Source: Rhizobacter sp. (GTDB lineage Bacteria; Pseudomonadota; Gammaproteobacteria; Burkholderiales; Burkholderiaceae_C). Taken from it: DNA of 41,507 bases. Location of the stretch: contig JAJKJU010000081.1 of the NCBI GenBank assembly GCA_021153565.1, positions 1 to 41,507 of the forward strand. The letters run 5' to 3'. Below are positions 7,506 through 16,264 of this stretch, piece by piece. The position numbers were made by a program, and so were the translations under genes. The notes under the pieces are model-generated. The model saw only the letters and a program-made list of their open reading frames with translations. It was not told where the DNA came from and ran no database searches. Numbering within the stretch: the stretch's first letter is position 1; each line of letters opens with the position of its first letter.

Positions 7506-7976
7506 TCAAGCTTCGGTGTTCGCCATGGTGCCGCGACACGCCGCCGCCCCGCACCGGCATGGGTAGTCCGCCGGCTCTGAATCGCCCACGTCGAGGCGAT
7601 AGTCTATGAAGAGTTCTTCCCCGCGTCGAACTCGCCGTCGTGTGTGGATCAGGATTTGCAACTGACCGTCCTCGTCGGTTTCTTCGCAGGCCTCGCAATT
7701 CGGCGCACACGAGTGGTTGATGTGCCGGGTCGCGTTGCCGCCTTCCGCGCCGTCGATCAGCGTGCCATCGGACAGGCCGAAGACATAGGTCAGCTCTTGA
7801 TCCCACTGCCGGTCGTTCTCCTCTTCCGGGGCATAGCGCCGCCCCTCGTAACGGCCCACGAGATGGCCACGTGGCATGCCGCACAGGGCGAAGGTGCCGA
7901 TGCCGTGGATGTCGCTGTGCCGCACTTCAAGTTCAGTGTCTTCGGCGATGGATGAGAGCTTCGTCTTGGTAATCAT
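7506..7976 (-). CDS. SET domain-containing protein-lysine N-methyltransferase
   Basis: A 156-residue protein consisting essentially of one SET domain, which transfers methyl groups from S-adenosylmethionine to lysine side chains. Visible motifs in order: HSDIHGIGTFA (20-30), GRYEG (41-45), the cofactor-binding NATRHINHSCAPNC (81-94), GEELFIDYRLD (119-129) with the catalytic Tyr, and a post-SET cysteine cluster CRCGAAACRG (140-149) that, together with the NHSC cysteine, could bind zinc. Bacterial versions occur in several phyla and their substrates are mostly unknown. The upstream 171-bp gap (7977-8147) contains no gene I can support. Confidence 0.9.
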   Translation of the reverse strand: MITKTKLSSIAEDTELEVRHSDIHGIGTFALCGMPRGHLVGRYEGRRYAPEEENDRQWDQELTYVFGLSDGTLIDGAEGGNATRHINHSCAPNCEACEETDEDGQLQILIHTRRRVRRGEELFIDYRLDVGDSEPADYPCRCGAAACRGTMANTEA

Positions 7977-8147
7977 GTCTATCGAAAGATAAAGGCCAGG
8001 CCATTTGCTGCAAGCAAGATGCTGCTTGCGCTCGATGGTCAGGGAGTTGATACACGAAAAAAATAATGAGCGATTGATATGCCGGCAGGCTCGTCCCGAT
8101 TCTGCAAGCTCCGTTCCAGAACGAAGCCGAGATTCGTGCCTTTCGGG

Positions 8148-9380
8148 CTACCAAAGCGCTTCGTCCACGACCTCCACCCAATGCCTCACCGGCGTCTGCG
8201 TCCCGCTCTGCAAATGCTGGATGCAGCCAATGTTGGCCGATACGATAGCCTGTGCCTTCAAGGGTTCAAGCTGGCCGAGCTTGCGGTCGCGCAAGGCATA
8301 GGCCATCTCCGGCTGAAGCATCGAATACGTTCCCGCCGATCCACAGCACAGGTGACTTTCTCGTGGCGCGACTTGCACGTCGAAGCCGAGTTCGTTGAGT
8401 GCCGTTTCCACACCGCCTCGCAATTGCTGCCCATGTTGCAGAGTGCACGGCGAATGGAAGGCGAGGCGCGTGACCTTGCGGCGACGAACCTTGTTCTTGA
8501 GCGTTGGCATGAGACCGGGCAGCAGTTCACTCAAGTCCTTCGTGAGCTCCGAAATTCGCTGGGCCTTGTCGGCATACGCCGGGTCATGGGCCAACGCACG
8601 CCCGTAGTCCTTCACTGTCGCGCCGCAGCCCGACGCGTTCATCACGATCGCCTCGACCTTTCCCGACGACACGGTGGGCCACCATGCATCGATGTTGCGC
8701 CGCATGTCGGCGAGACCGCCCTCGTGGTCACTCAGGTGTAGCCTGATGGCTGCGCAGCAGCCTGCCTCGTCGGCCACCAATGTCTGGATGCCGGCCGCGT
8801 CGAGCACGCGCGCAGTTGCGCTGTTGATGTTGGGCATCATCGCCGGCTGCACGCAGCCCATCAGCAAGAGCACGGCACGCGGGTGCGACCGGTTGGGCCA
8901 GCGATGCGTCTCTTCTCCTGCCTTGGCAGGAACCTTGTTTTGCAAGTTCGCGGGCAGCAGGGGCCGCACCAATTGGCCGACTTTCATCGCTGGCGCGAAA
9001 AGAGGCGATGTGAGACCTTCTTTGAGCAGCCATCGAACGGCCCGCTCGCCCGCAGGCCGTTGCACGCGCTCTTCGACGATGTTTCGCCCGATCTCCACCA
9101 GTTGTCCGTACTGCACGCCCGAGGGGCAAGTTGTTTCGCAATTGCGGCAGGTGAGGCAGCGGTCGAGGTGCAATTGGGTCTTGCGCGTGGGTGCATGGCC
9201 TTCGAGCACCTGCTTGATGAGATAGATTCGTCCACGCGGCCCGTCGAGTTCGTCGCCCAGCAACTGGTAGGTGGGGCAGGTGGCGGTGCAAAAACCGCAA
9301 TGCACGCACTTGCGAAGAATGCCTTCCGCCGCTTCGCCTTCAGGCGTGTTCTTGAATTCAGGCGCGAGTTGGGTTTGCAT
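8148..9380 (-). CDS. glcF: glycolate oxidase iron-sulfur subunit GlcF
   Basis: This 410-residue subunit passes electrons from the flavin subunits of glycolate dehydrogenase to the respiratory chain. Two [4Fe-4S] motifs are intact: Cys25, 28, 31 and 35 (CVHCGFCTATCP) and Cys75, 78, 81 and 85 (CLTCRNCETTCP). Two cysteine-rich CCG-type domains follow (MGCVQPAMMP with DEAGCCAA, and HSPCTLQHG with HLCCGSAGTY). Length matches the family (about 407). It is the last gene of the minus-strand run, 12 bp downstream of glcE. Glycolate is oxidised to glyoxylate, feeding the glyoxylate-to-glycerate route. Confidence 0.95.
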   Translation of the reverse strand: MQTQLAPEFKNTPEGEAAEGILRKCVHCGFCTATCPTYQLLGDELDGPRGRIYLIKQVLEGHAPTRKTQLHLDRCLTCRNCETTCPSGVQYGQLVEIGRNIVEERVQRPAGERAVRWLLKEGLTSPLFAPAMKVGQLVRPLLPANLQNKVPAKAGEETHRWPNRSHPRAVLLLMGCVQPAMMPNINSATARVLDAAGIQTLVADEAGCCAAIRLHLSDHEGGLADMRRNIDAWWPTVSSGKVEAIVMNASGCGATVKDYGRALAHDPAYADKAQRISELTKDLSELLPGLMPTLKNKVRRRKVTRLAFHSPCTLQHGQQLRGGVETALNELGFDVQVAPRESHLCCGSAGTYSMLQPEMAYALRDRKLGQLEPLKAQAIVSANIGCIQHLQSGTQTPVRHWVEVVDEALW

Positions 9381-9392
9381 GAAGACTCAGTC

Positions 9393-10490
9393 TCAGAGCC
9401 CGGTATACAGACGGCCGGGGTTGAACACACCGGCTGGGTCGAAGGATTTCTTGAGATTGCGGTGGATGCGCATGAGCGCCGGCGCGAGCGGTGCGAACAC
9501 ACCCGCCGACTTGTCCTTGCCGAGAAAGATCGTCGCGTGGCCACCCGCCAATTTCACCGCCTCGCGCACCTGGGCTGCGGCCTGTGCGCTCACAAGCCAG
9601 CGCTGGGCTCCGCCCCATTCCACGAGTGTCTCGCCGTGTAGTTTCAATGGTGGTGTGGTGCTCGGTACCGACAAGCGCCAGAGCGTCGCGCCACCGTCGA
9701 CGGCCTTGCCTGCATGCGCGAAGAACTCGTCGGTATGATCGCGAAGCCCTTGCCAGAACGGTGGACCCAAGTCGGCTTCGATCAGGTCGCCGCCCAGGGC
9801 ATCGATGGCCGCATTGACCGCCGCGAACGCACCGCGCAGCCGCACCACGAGCGTGTCGCTCCACCAGGCACTCGCGTTGATCGGCAAGGGCTTTCCAGCC
9901 CATTCGTTCAGACGCTGCAGCGCGGTGGCCTCGTCAATCTGGAACCGCACCGTGGCGCTCGCGCTCGCCATCGGCAGCACCTTGAGCGAGACCTCGAGGA
10001 TCACGCCCAGCGCGCCCATCGACCCGGCGAGGAGGCGCGAAACGTCGTAGCCTGCAACGTTCTTCATCACCTGGCCTCCGAAGCTCAGCACGTCGCCGCG
10101 ACCGTTGAGCAGCGTGGCGCCGAGCACGAAGTCGCGCACCGATCCGACCGCGGCGCGCGACGGCCCCGACAAACCTGCGGCCACCATGCCGCCGACGGTT
10201 CCGCCGCCGGGCGCGAAATGCGGCGGCTCGAAGGGCAGGTACTGGCCGCGTTCGGCGAGCGTCGCCTCGAGCTCGGCCAGCGGCGTCCCGCAGCGTGCAG
10301 TGATGACGAGTTCGGTTGGTTCGTAGACCGAAATGCCTCGAAGTCCAGTCGTGTCGAGAATGGCGCCTTGCTGTTTTTCTCCATAGAAGGCCTTGGTGTT
10401 GCCGCCGCGAATGTCCAGGGTCTCGGCGTGGGTGCCGGCCGATTTCACCTGGTCGACCAATCGCCTCAGCGCGGGGTCGGTGTCCGGCAT
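9393..10490 (-). CDS. glcE: glycolate oxidase FAD-binding subunit GlcE
   Basis: A 365-residue member of the vanillyl-alcohol-oxidase flavoprotein superfamily. The N-terminal FAD-binding domain shows EPTELVITARCGTPLAEL and the glycine-rich FAPGGGTVGGMVAAGLSGP, followed by SVRDFVLGATLLNGRG and KNVAGYDVSRLLAGSMGALG. The C-terminus SFDPAGVFNPGRLY is the usual ending of the superfamily. It pairs with GlcD and GlcF to form the membrane-associated oxidase. It lies 11 bp downstream of glcD and 12 bp upstream of glcF. Its stop sits in CTGAGACTGAG, close to the CTGAGAGGCTGA motif found at other gene ends here. Confidence 0.95.
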   Translation of the reverse strand: MPDTDPALRRLVDQVKSAGTHAETLDIRGGNTKAFYGEKQQGAILDTTGLRGISVYEPTELVITARCGTPLAELEATLAERGQYLPFEPPHFAPGGGTVGGMVAAGLSGPSRAAVGSVRDFVLGATLLNGRGDVLSFGGQVMKNVAGYDVSRLLAGSMGALGVILEVSLKVLPMASASATVRFQIDEATALQRLNEWAGKPLPINASAWWSDTLVVRLRGAFAAVNAAIDALGGDLIEADLGPPFWQGLRDHTDEFFAHAGKAVDGGATLWRLSVPSTTPPLKLHGETLVEWGGAQRWLVSAQAAAQVREAVKLAGGHATIFLGKDKSAGVFAPLAPALMRIHRNLKKSFDPAGVFNPGRLYTGL

Positions 10491-10501
10491 GTCAGTCTTC
10501 T

Positions 10502-12007
10502 TCAGAAGCGAGGGATGTCAGCGAAGGGCAGCAAGCCGCGATGCACGTGCATCTTGCCTCCTTCCGCGCAGCGCGCCAGGGTGGGAATCACCTTGCCGGG
10601 GTTGAGCAGCTCCTTCGGGTCGAAGGCATGTTTCACGCCGAGCATCTGTTCGCGTTCGTTGGCCGAGAACTGCACGCACATCGACATGAGTTTCTCGACG
10701 CCCACGCCGTGCTCGCCCGTCACCGTGCCGCCCAGGGCCACGCTCGTTTCGAGGATGTCAGCGCCGAACTGCTCGCAGCGACGGAGCTGGTCGGCGTCGT
10801 TCGCGTCGTAGAGGATGAGCGGATGCAGGTTGCCGTCGCCCGCATGAAAGACGTTGACGCAGCGCAGGCCGTACTTCTTTTCCATCTGCGCAATGGCGAT
10901 CAGAATGTCGGCCAGCCGCTTGCGCGGGATGGTCGAGTCCATGCACATGTAGTCGGGGCTGATGCGACCGCTGGCCGGAAAGGCATTCTTGCGGCCGCTC
11001 CAGAACTTGAGCCGTTGCGCCTCGTTCTCGCTCACCTGGATGCCGTTCGCACCACTCGAGCGCAGCACGTCGACCATGCGCGCGATCTCCTCGTCCACTT
11101 CCTCGGGCGTGCCATCGCTCTCGCATAGCAGGATGGCTGCGGCATCGAGGTCGTAGCCAGCATGCACGTAGGACTCGACGGCCGCCGTCATTGGTTTGTC
11201 CATCATTTCGAGCCCCGCGGGGATGATGCCGGCGGCGATCACGTTTGCCACCGCATCTCCTGCATGCCGGATGTCGTTGAAGCTCGCCATGATGCAGCGC
11301 GCCTCCTGCGGCATCGGAATGAGCTTGACGGTGACCTCGGTCACGACCGCGAGCATGCCTTCGCTGCCGACCAGCACGGTCAACAGGTCGAGGCCAGGCG
11401 CATCGAGCGACTCGCTGCCAATGTCCACCGCCTCGCCGTCGGCCAGGAAGCCCTTCACGCGCAATACGTTGTGCAGCGTGAGTCCGTACTTGAGGCAGTG
11501 CACGCCACCCGAGTTCTCGGCCACGTTGCCGCCGATGGTGCAGGCGATTTGGCTGCTCGGGTCGGGTGCGTAGTACAGGCGATGTGGTGCGGCGGCCTCG
11601 CTGATCGCGAGGTTGCGCACGCCGCATTGCACCCGCGCCGTGCGCGCGTGGGGGTCGAGCGAGAGGATCTTGTTGAACTTGGCGAGGCTGAGGGTCACCC
11701 CCCGCCGATGTGGAAGCGCACCGCCCGACAGGCCCGTTCCGGCGCCTCGAGGCACCACTGGCACGTCGAGCCGATGGCAGGTGCGAAGCACGGCGGCGAC
11801 TTGCGCTTCGGTCTCGGGAAGAGCCACGACCAGTGGTTGCTGGCGATAGGCGGTGAGCCCGTCGCATTCGTAGGGAATGGTGTCCTCGGTATGCCAGAGC
11901 AAGGCATGCTTGGGCAGCACGGCGCTGAGTTCGGCCACCACCTGGGTGCGACGTTGGACGCGGTCGGTGACGGGGGTGGCAGAGTCGTTTCGCAGTGGGG
12001 CGTTCAT
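10502..12007 (-). CDS. glcD: glycolate oxidase catalytic flavoprotein subunit GlcD
   Basis: A 501-residue FAD-linked 2-hydroxyacid dehydrogenase. The FAD-binding PCMH domain shows PVVPRGAGTGLSGGALP (about 85-101), a CTIGGNVAENSGG block and GSEGMLAVVTEVT. The C-terminal domain contains FHAGDGNLHP, with the conserved histidines near the active site, TGEHGVG, and the terminal FDPKELLNPGKV. Length equals the usual GlcD size (about 499). The sequence alone cannot separate glycolate from D-lactate specificity, but adjacent glcE and glcF make glycolate oxidase the best call. It lies 19 bp downstream of the FIST gene in the same direction. Confidence 0.95.
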   Translation of the reverse strand: MNAPLRNDSATPVTDRVQRRTQVVAELSAVLPKHALLWHTEDTIPYECDGLTAYRQQPLVVALPETEAQVAAVLRTCHRLDVPVVPRGAGTGLSGGALPHRRGVTLSLAKFNKILSLDPHARTARVQCGVRNLAISEAAAPHRLYYAPDPSSQIACTIGGNVAENSGGVHCLKYGLTLHNVLRVKGFLADGEAVDIGSESLDAPGLDLLTVLVGSEGMLAVVTEVTVKLIPMPQEARCIMASFNDIRHAGDAVANVIAAGIIPAGLEMMDKPMTAAVESYVHAGYDLDAAAILLCESDGTPEEVDEEIARMVDVLRSSGANGIQVSENEAQRLKFWSGRKNAFPASGRISPDYMCMDSTIPRKRLADILIAIAQMEKKYGLRCVNVFHAGDGNLHPLILYDANDADQLRRCEQFGADILETSVALGGTVTGEHGVGVEKLMSMCVQFSANEREQMLGVKHAFDPKELLNPGKVIPTLARCAEGGKMHVHRGLLPFADIPRF

Positions 12008-12026
12008 AGGCAGGTCCCCGGGCCTC

Positions 12027-13250
12027 TCAGGCTGTGAAAACAGTCAGGACGCCCGTGTACCCGTAGAGGTGATGCCGTGCTATCTCGCCGCTTGCGAAAA
12101 ACCCGACCAGCGGAACATCGCCCAAGGCGTGCCTCACGATTGCAAGCTCCGCCGACGGCGCACCGAAGTGTCCGCCGCCTCGTCCGGCACAACTCACGTA
12201 CACCGCGCCCGCGATCCGCTGCGGTGCCTGTTCGATGCCGGTTCCCTTCAAGGCAAGCGCCGTCTCCAGCGACAAGGCTGCCGGCGCCAGCTCCTCCCGG
12301 ATCTCGCTGCAGATGCGCACCAGGTCGCGCCTCGCCGCCATCGTGTTACGGCTGCAGAACGTGAGTTGCGTGCCTACCGGCGCGACATCGCCGATGGCGA
12401 TGCCATTGCGCGCCGGATCGAGTCCCACCAGATGCCGCACCCGCGTGTCGTTGCCGAACTGCCCGGCCCGCGACAACGCGTTGTCCTGTGAATCGCTCAA
12501 ACCCACGAGTGTCTGGCGCAGCCGGGGCAGGGCTTCACGAGGCTCGCGGTCGTTGATGTCCATGTCGCGCAGCAGGCAGTCGAGTGCGGGCTCATCGTCG
12601 AGGGTGAGCACGACGTTGCGCTGGGAGGCAGTGACGCGCCGCACTGGCCCAACCGGCTGGCAGCCCTGAGTCACGCGCGACATCATCGCCACGTCTGCGC
12701 TGAAGGCAACCCCCGACAAGCCGCCTTCGAATACGCCGTCGGCGATGTGCGCGCACCGTGCCGGCCAGCGCTCACCGGGCGGCACGTCCGCCCGCGCTGA
12801 CGCCAGGCCGCCGAAGAGATAGCCGGTCGATGTGCGGTCCGCCAGCTCGCCGATCAACTCAGACAGATCGCTCGTGTTCGGGTCAGCGTGAACCTGCGCT
12901 GTGGCCGCATCGAAGGCGCCGAGCGGGCGAATGCCCGAAAACACCTTGAAGCACTCGCGCGGGATGTCACCCAGCATCAGGGACACCGCAGGTTCATCGA
13001 AGTACTCGACTCCGTTGCCCGAGATGCCCACGCCTACCGCACCGACCCAGGCCGTGCCCGGCCAGCGCCGTTGCGCGTCCGCAAGAAGCGCTTCGGCCTG
13101 CCCGCCAAGGTGATCGGTCAGGTAGAGCCAGCCGATGGTCGGCTGACTGATGACCGCGTGGACACGCTGCGCCTCGATCTGCGCCGCCGCCTGGGCGAGG
13201 GCCGTTTTCCCGTCCGCGTGCGTGGCGTGTGCGTGCAGAAACAGTTTCAT
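12027..13250 (-). CDS. FIST N- and C-terminal domain sensory protein
   Basis: This 407-residue soluble protein contains the FIST_N and FIST_C domains thought to bind small ligands such as amino acids in bacterial signalling. The C-terminal block PLVGFFASGEIARHHLYGYTG is diagnostic, as are WVGAVGVGISGNG and GYLFGGLASARAD in the first domain. No output domain (HAMP, kinase or GGDEF) is fused, so it would need a partner. It sits in a tight minus-strand run between phaM (26 bp) and glcD (19 bp), which suggests co-transcription with glycolate oxidase. Its TGA stop (12029-12027) lies inside CTGAGAGGC, a match to the recurring gene-end motif. Confidence 0.85.
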   Translation of the reverse strand: MKLFLHAHATHADGKTALAQAAAQIEAQRVHAVISQPTIGWLYLTDHLGGQAEALLADAQRRWPGTAWVGAVGVGISGNGVEYFDEPAVSLMLGDIPRECFKVFSGIRPLGAFDAATAQVHADPNTSDLSELIGELADRTSTGYLFGGLASARADVPPGERWPARCAHIADGVFEGGLSGVAFSADVAMMSRVTQGCQPVGPVRRVTASQRNVVLTLDDEPALDCLLRDMDINDREPREALPRLRQTLVGLSDSQDNALSRAGQFGNDTRVRHLVGLDPARNGIAIGDVAPVGTQLTFCSRNTMAARRDLVRICSEIREELAPAALSLETALALKGTGIEQAPQRIAGAVYVSCAGRGGGHFGAPSAELAIVRHALGDVPLVGFFASGEIARHHLYGYTGVLTVFTA

Positions 13251-13276
13251 GGCCGGCGCCGTGAGAATTTAAGTAT

Positions 13277-13918
13277 CTAGGTGGATTTGCGCTTGCGGGC
13301 GGCCGTGGTCGACTTGCGCGCCACGGGGGCGGGCGCGCTGACGGTTTTCTTGATTGTCTGTTCGGCCGCGTCGACGCCTTGTTTGACCATCGCCGTTGCA
13401 AGGTTCTTCGCGGCGTCGGCAGCGGTGTCTTTCATCGCGGCGGTGGCAAGTTCAGTGAACTGCTTGGTCAGCGCGCCCCACCACTGCATCGGGTCGACGG
13501 GCGACGTGCCGGTGTCGGCCTTCGCCGAACGGGATGTCTTCTTTGCGGCCGTCTTGGCTGCAGGCGGCGGGGGTGCCTCGGCCTTGTCCGCCGCGGGCGC
13601 CGCCGTGTCCGTTCCCGGCATGCGGATCTTGAGCGAGTCGCGCAGGTCGTCCATCTGCACGTTCATGGTCTTGAGGGTCGACAAGGTCATTCGCTGCACT
13701 TCCATTGCCTGGATGGTGGCGCCTAGCATGCGAGCGTTCTGCTCCAGCCAGAACTGCACCGTACGCAGCTCCTCGATGCGCCTCTCCAGTTCCTCGGGAT
13801 TCAGCGTCGGCGCGATCCATTGCCCGATGTTGGGCAAGGCAGAGCCGGCGTTCTTTACTAGGTCCTGAAGAAAGTCGAAACCGGGGACTAGCTTGGTGAA
13901 GGCAGGCGCGTCGGCCAT
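13277..13918 (-). CDS. phaM: PhaM-type polyhydroxyalkanoate granule regulatory protein
   Basis: The 213-residue protein starts with PAFTKLVPGFDFLQDLVKN and contains the helical block LNPEELERRIEELRTVQFWLEQNARMLGATIQAMEVQ, of the kind seen in PhaM of Ralstonia eutropha. PhaM activates PHA synthase, sits on the granule surface and tethers granules to the nucleoid. After residue about 120 the chain becomes Ala/Pro/Lys-rich and ends with a basic, histone-like tail (ARKSTTAARKRKST), suited to DNA binding. AAGGAG lies 6 bases before the ATG. No phaC or phaP gene lies in the window, so its partners are elsewhere. Confidence 0.85.
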   Translation of the reverse strand: MADAPAFTKLVPGFDFLQDLVKNAGSALPNIGQWIAPTLNPEELERRIEELRTVQFWLEQNARMLGATIQAMEVQRMTLSTLKTMNVQMDDLRDSLKIRMPGTDTAAPAADKAEAPPPPAAKTAAKKTSRSAKADTGTSPVDPMQWWGALTKQFTELATAAMKDTAADAAKNLATAMVKQGVDAAEQTIKKTVSAPAPVARKSTTAARKRKST

Positions 13919-14002
13919 GAAGTCTCCTTGCAGTCGTTATGCGACTCATTGTGCATGGGTTGTGGCGCCCTTGGCAGATGCGACCCCGACCTTCGCGCAA
14001 GT

Positions 14003-14019
14003 ATCACTGGTGCAGTGAT
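14003..14019. promoter_or_regulatory. dyad ATCACTG-N3-CAGTGAT upstream of phaM
   Basis: A perfect 7-bp inverted repeat with a 3-base spacer (14003-14009 and 14013-14019) lies about 85 bp upstream of the phaM start, with a further TCACTG at 14020-14025. On the minus strand CACAAT (13953-13948) could be the phaM -10. The dyad is the right size for a dimeric repressor or activator, but nothing shows which protein would bind it. Confidence 0.35.
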
Positions 14020-14039
14020 TCACTGCTCTGCGGAACTTA

Positions 14040-14196
14040 GGACATGGCCCGAAACAACTTGCCGTTTTGGGGGTGCTGGGCGGGCGCGCTGCGGCGTTGC
14101 TCCGCACTTGTGTGGCTCGCCACACGGCGCTCGGAGCGCCTTGCATCGCATCCCGCCCAGCGCCCCCAAAACGGGAACTTATTCCGGGCCATGTCC
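14040..14196. repeat. 157-bp hairpin element (second repeat family)
   Basis: The segment begins GGACATGGCCCG and ends with its complement CGGGCCATGTCC. The outer 45 bases of the two arms match as inverted repeats at 40 positions, and the apex GTGTGGC-TC-GCCACAC (14110-14125) is perfectly paired. The dyad centre is about 14118. The trinucleotide TTA flanks both ends as a direct repeat (14037-14039 and 14197-14199), consistent with a short target duplication. No open frame of note is inside. It lies between phaM (divergent side) and the TraB/GumN stop, and is unrelated in sequence to the 2668-2818 element. Confidence 0.8.
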
Positions 14197-14200
14197 TTAT

Positions 14201-15178
14201 TCACTGCCTCGCGAATTCGACCTTTTCCACCTTGTAGCCCCGTTTGGCCAGAAGTTGTGGCAGGCCCAGCGGCCCGATCATGTGCAGGCTGCCCACAGCG
14301 GCGAACACGCGCTTGCCGCCGACATGCAGTGCGTCGATGCGCTGCGCCATCGCAGGGTTGCGGTCGTCGAGCAATCGCTTCATCAAGGCGCGCTCGGAGT
14401 CGGTGGACATGCACTGGCACCACTCGTCGTAGCGATCGAGCTCGCCGTAGCGGCTCTCGGCCCACACGCGGGCAATGCGGCGCAGCATGGGACTCGCCTC
14501 ACCGGTCTCCAGAGAATGAAGTGTTTGTTCGATGCTCTCCCGCGCTTCCTGCCGGGTGCGGCTGCGAAGCGCCGCCAGTTGCTGCTCGGGCGTCTCAAGG
14601 GAGATCACCGGCCGACCGAGCTTGTGGCCAAGCAGGGACAACGATCGATCGATCGCGTAGGTCGGGTCGAGCCCGTCGCGCCGGGCGGACATCGCCACGA
14701 GGGTTGTCGAAGCCATCTCAGCTGACATCAACTCCAGCAACTGCTCGGGCAGGCAAGCGGCCTGGATCTGCGTGATCAGTCGCGCCTTCAGCGCATCGTC
14801 AACGGCGTCCTGCGGACGAGGTGCCATGCCCGCGAAAAGGCGCTGCATGATGGCCGGGTCCAGCACGTCGAGCTCCAGCGCGACCACGTCGCTGTCCCGC
14901 ATGGCGCTCATCAGCGTTGCACCTGGATAGGCCCAGTCGTGCCTTGCAACATGAACGGTGCCGTAGAGGTAGGAGACCCGCCCGTCCTTCTGGATTCGCC
15001 ACATGAAACCGCGATCGACCGCCGTCTGGGACGCGGCGTCCTCCAGCGCTGGTGGTTGTGCCGCCGGCGGGCAGGGCCGCGCGCTGTCGGCATGGGCATG
15101 AAAGCCGGTGCTCACCAGCAATGCGGCGATGAGCCATCTGAACGGGCGCCCTGCGATGAGATGGTGGATCAATTTCAT
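14201..15178 (-). CDS. TraB/GumN family protein
   Basis: A 325-residue secreted protein. A signal peptide covers about the first 30 residues (WLIAALLVSTGFHAHA). The TraB/GumN (ChaN/Tiki-like) fold shows its two histidine-glycine signatures: YLYGTVHVARHDW near the N-terminus and FAAVGSLHMIGPLGLPQLL near the C-terminus, with an acidic ALELDVLDP strand between. Related Tiki proteins are metalloproteases; bacterial members are largely uncharacterised and some are assigned to polysaccharide gene clusters. Here no such genes are adjacent. The hairpin element ends four bases past its stop codon, and the FAH-family gene lies 38 bp upstream in the same direction. Confidence 0.85.
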   Translation of the reverse strand: MKLIHHLIAGRPFRWLIAALLVSTGFHAHADSARPCPPAAQPPALEDAASQTAVDRGFMWRIQKDGRVSYLYGTVHVARHDWAYPGATLMSAMRDSDVVALELDVLDPAIMQRLFAGMAPRPQDAVDDALKARLITQIQAACLPEQLLELMSAEMASTTLVAMSARRDGLDPTYAIDRSLSLLGHKLGRPVISLETPEQQLAALRSRTRQEARESIEQTLHSLETGEASPMLRRIARVWAESRYGELDRYDEWCQCMSTDSERALMKRLLDDRNPAMAQRIDALHVGGKRVFAAVGSLHMIGPLGLPQLLAKRGYKVEKVEFARQ

Positions 15179-15216
15179 TGCGAGAGCTTAAGTCCTGGTC
15201 CAGGCGCCGCGAAGGA

Positions 15217-16212
15217 TCAGGCCGAGGCTGTGTACAGCGGCGCGATCTTCTGATCGATCGCGCCAAAGATGCTCGCACCATCCGATCCCTTCATCTCGAT
15301 GCGGATGGTGTCGCCGAAGCGCATGAATTCCGTCTTGGGCGCGCCTGTCTCGATGGTCTCGATGGCGCGCTTTTCTGCGATGCACGAGTAGCCGCGCGAC
15401 CAGTCCTTGTTGCTCACGGTGCCCGATCCGATGATGCTGCCCGCGCGCACATTGCGAGTCTTGGCAATGTGCGCGATCAACTGGCCGAAGTGGAAGGTCA
15501 TCTCCGTCCCGGCGTCGCACAGGCCCACGCGCTTGCCGTTCCAGACGCTTTCGAGGTTCAGGTGCACTCGGCCACCCTTCCAGGCGCCGCCGAGTTCGTC
15601 GGGCGTGACCGCGACGGGGCTGAACGCGGTGGCGGGCTTGCTCTGAAAGAAGCCGAAGCCCTTGGCGAGTTCGGCCGGAATCAGGTTGCGCAGGCTGACA
15701 TCGTTGACGAGCATCAGCAGTCGGATGCCTTCGAGTGCCTCGTCCGGGGTTGTGCCCATGCCCACGTCGGCCGTGATCGCCGCCATCTCCGCTTCGAAAT
15801 CGATGCCGAAGCCTTCGCTCGGCACGATCACGTTGTCGCAGGGGCCGATGAAGTCGTCGCTGCCGCCCTGGTACATCAGCGGATCGGTGTAGAAGCTCTC
15901 CGGCACCTCGGCGTTGCGGGCCTTGCGAACGAGCTCGACGTGGTTGATGAATGCCGAGCCGTCGGCCCATTGGTATGCGCGGGGCAGGGGGGCGGCGCAC
16001 AGTTTGGGATCGAAGGCGAACGCGTGGCGCGCCTTGCCGTGGTTGAGCGTCTGGGAAAGCTCTTCGAGCTGCGGCGAGAGGAAGTTCCAGTCGTCGAGAA
16101 CCTGCTGCAGTCGGGTGGCGATGCCCGTCGCATAATGGGCCGTGCTCAAGTCGCGCGACACGACGACGAGTTGACCGTCGCGAGAACCATCCTTGTAGCT
16201 TGCGAGTTTCAT
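15217..16212 (-). CDS. fumarylacetoacetate hydrolase family protein
   Basis: A 331-residue enzyme of the FAH fold, which cleaves C-C bonds in beta-diketo acids or acts on related 2-oxo acids in aromatic and amino-acid catabolism. Metal-ligand motifs visible: FGIDFEAEMAAI (Glu-x-Glu) and MLVNDVSLRNLI (Asp), with the substrate loop GFGFFQSKPATAFSP and the C-terminal GSGTVSNKD. I chose ATG 16212 (MKLASYKDGSRDG), the typical family N-terminus, over the extension to 16272, which would overlap the divergent gene. The exact substrate cannot be read. There is no tyrosine-degradation gene beside it. Confidence 0.9.
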   Translation of the reverse strand: MKLASYKDGSRDGQLVVVSRDLSTAHYATGIATRLQQVLDDWNFLSPQLEELSQTLNHGKARHAFAFDPKLCAAPLPRAYQWADGSAFINHVELVRKARNAEVPESFYTDPLMYQGGSDDFIGPCDNVIVPSEGFGIDFEAEMAAITADVGMGTTPDEALEGIRLLMLVNDVSLRNLIPAELAKGFGFFQSKPATAFSPVAVTPDELGGAWKGGRVHLNLESVWNGKRVGLCDAGTEMTFHFGQLIAHIAKTRNVRAGSIIGSGTVSNKDWSRGYSCIAEKRAIETIETGAPKTEFMRFGDTIRIEMKGSDGASIFGAIDQKIAPLYTASA

Positions 16213-16264
16213 GGTTGCCGAGGGCGTGTCGTGGGCCCGATGTTTTTTGATCCTCCCATTGTCG

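Noticed and set aside
7977-8147. 82-codon minus-strand frame (7933-8181) between the SET gene and glcF
   Set aside because: It overlaps both neighbours, has no binding site and no recognisable composition; the gap is treated as intergenic.
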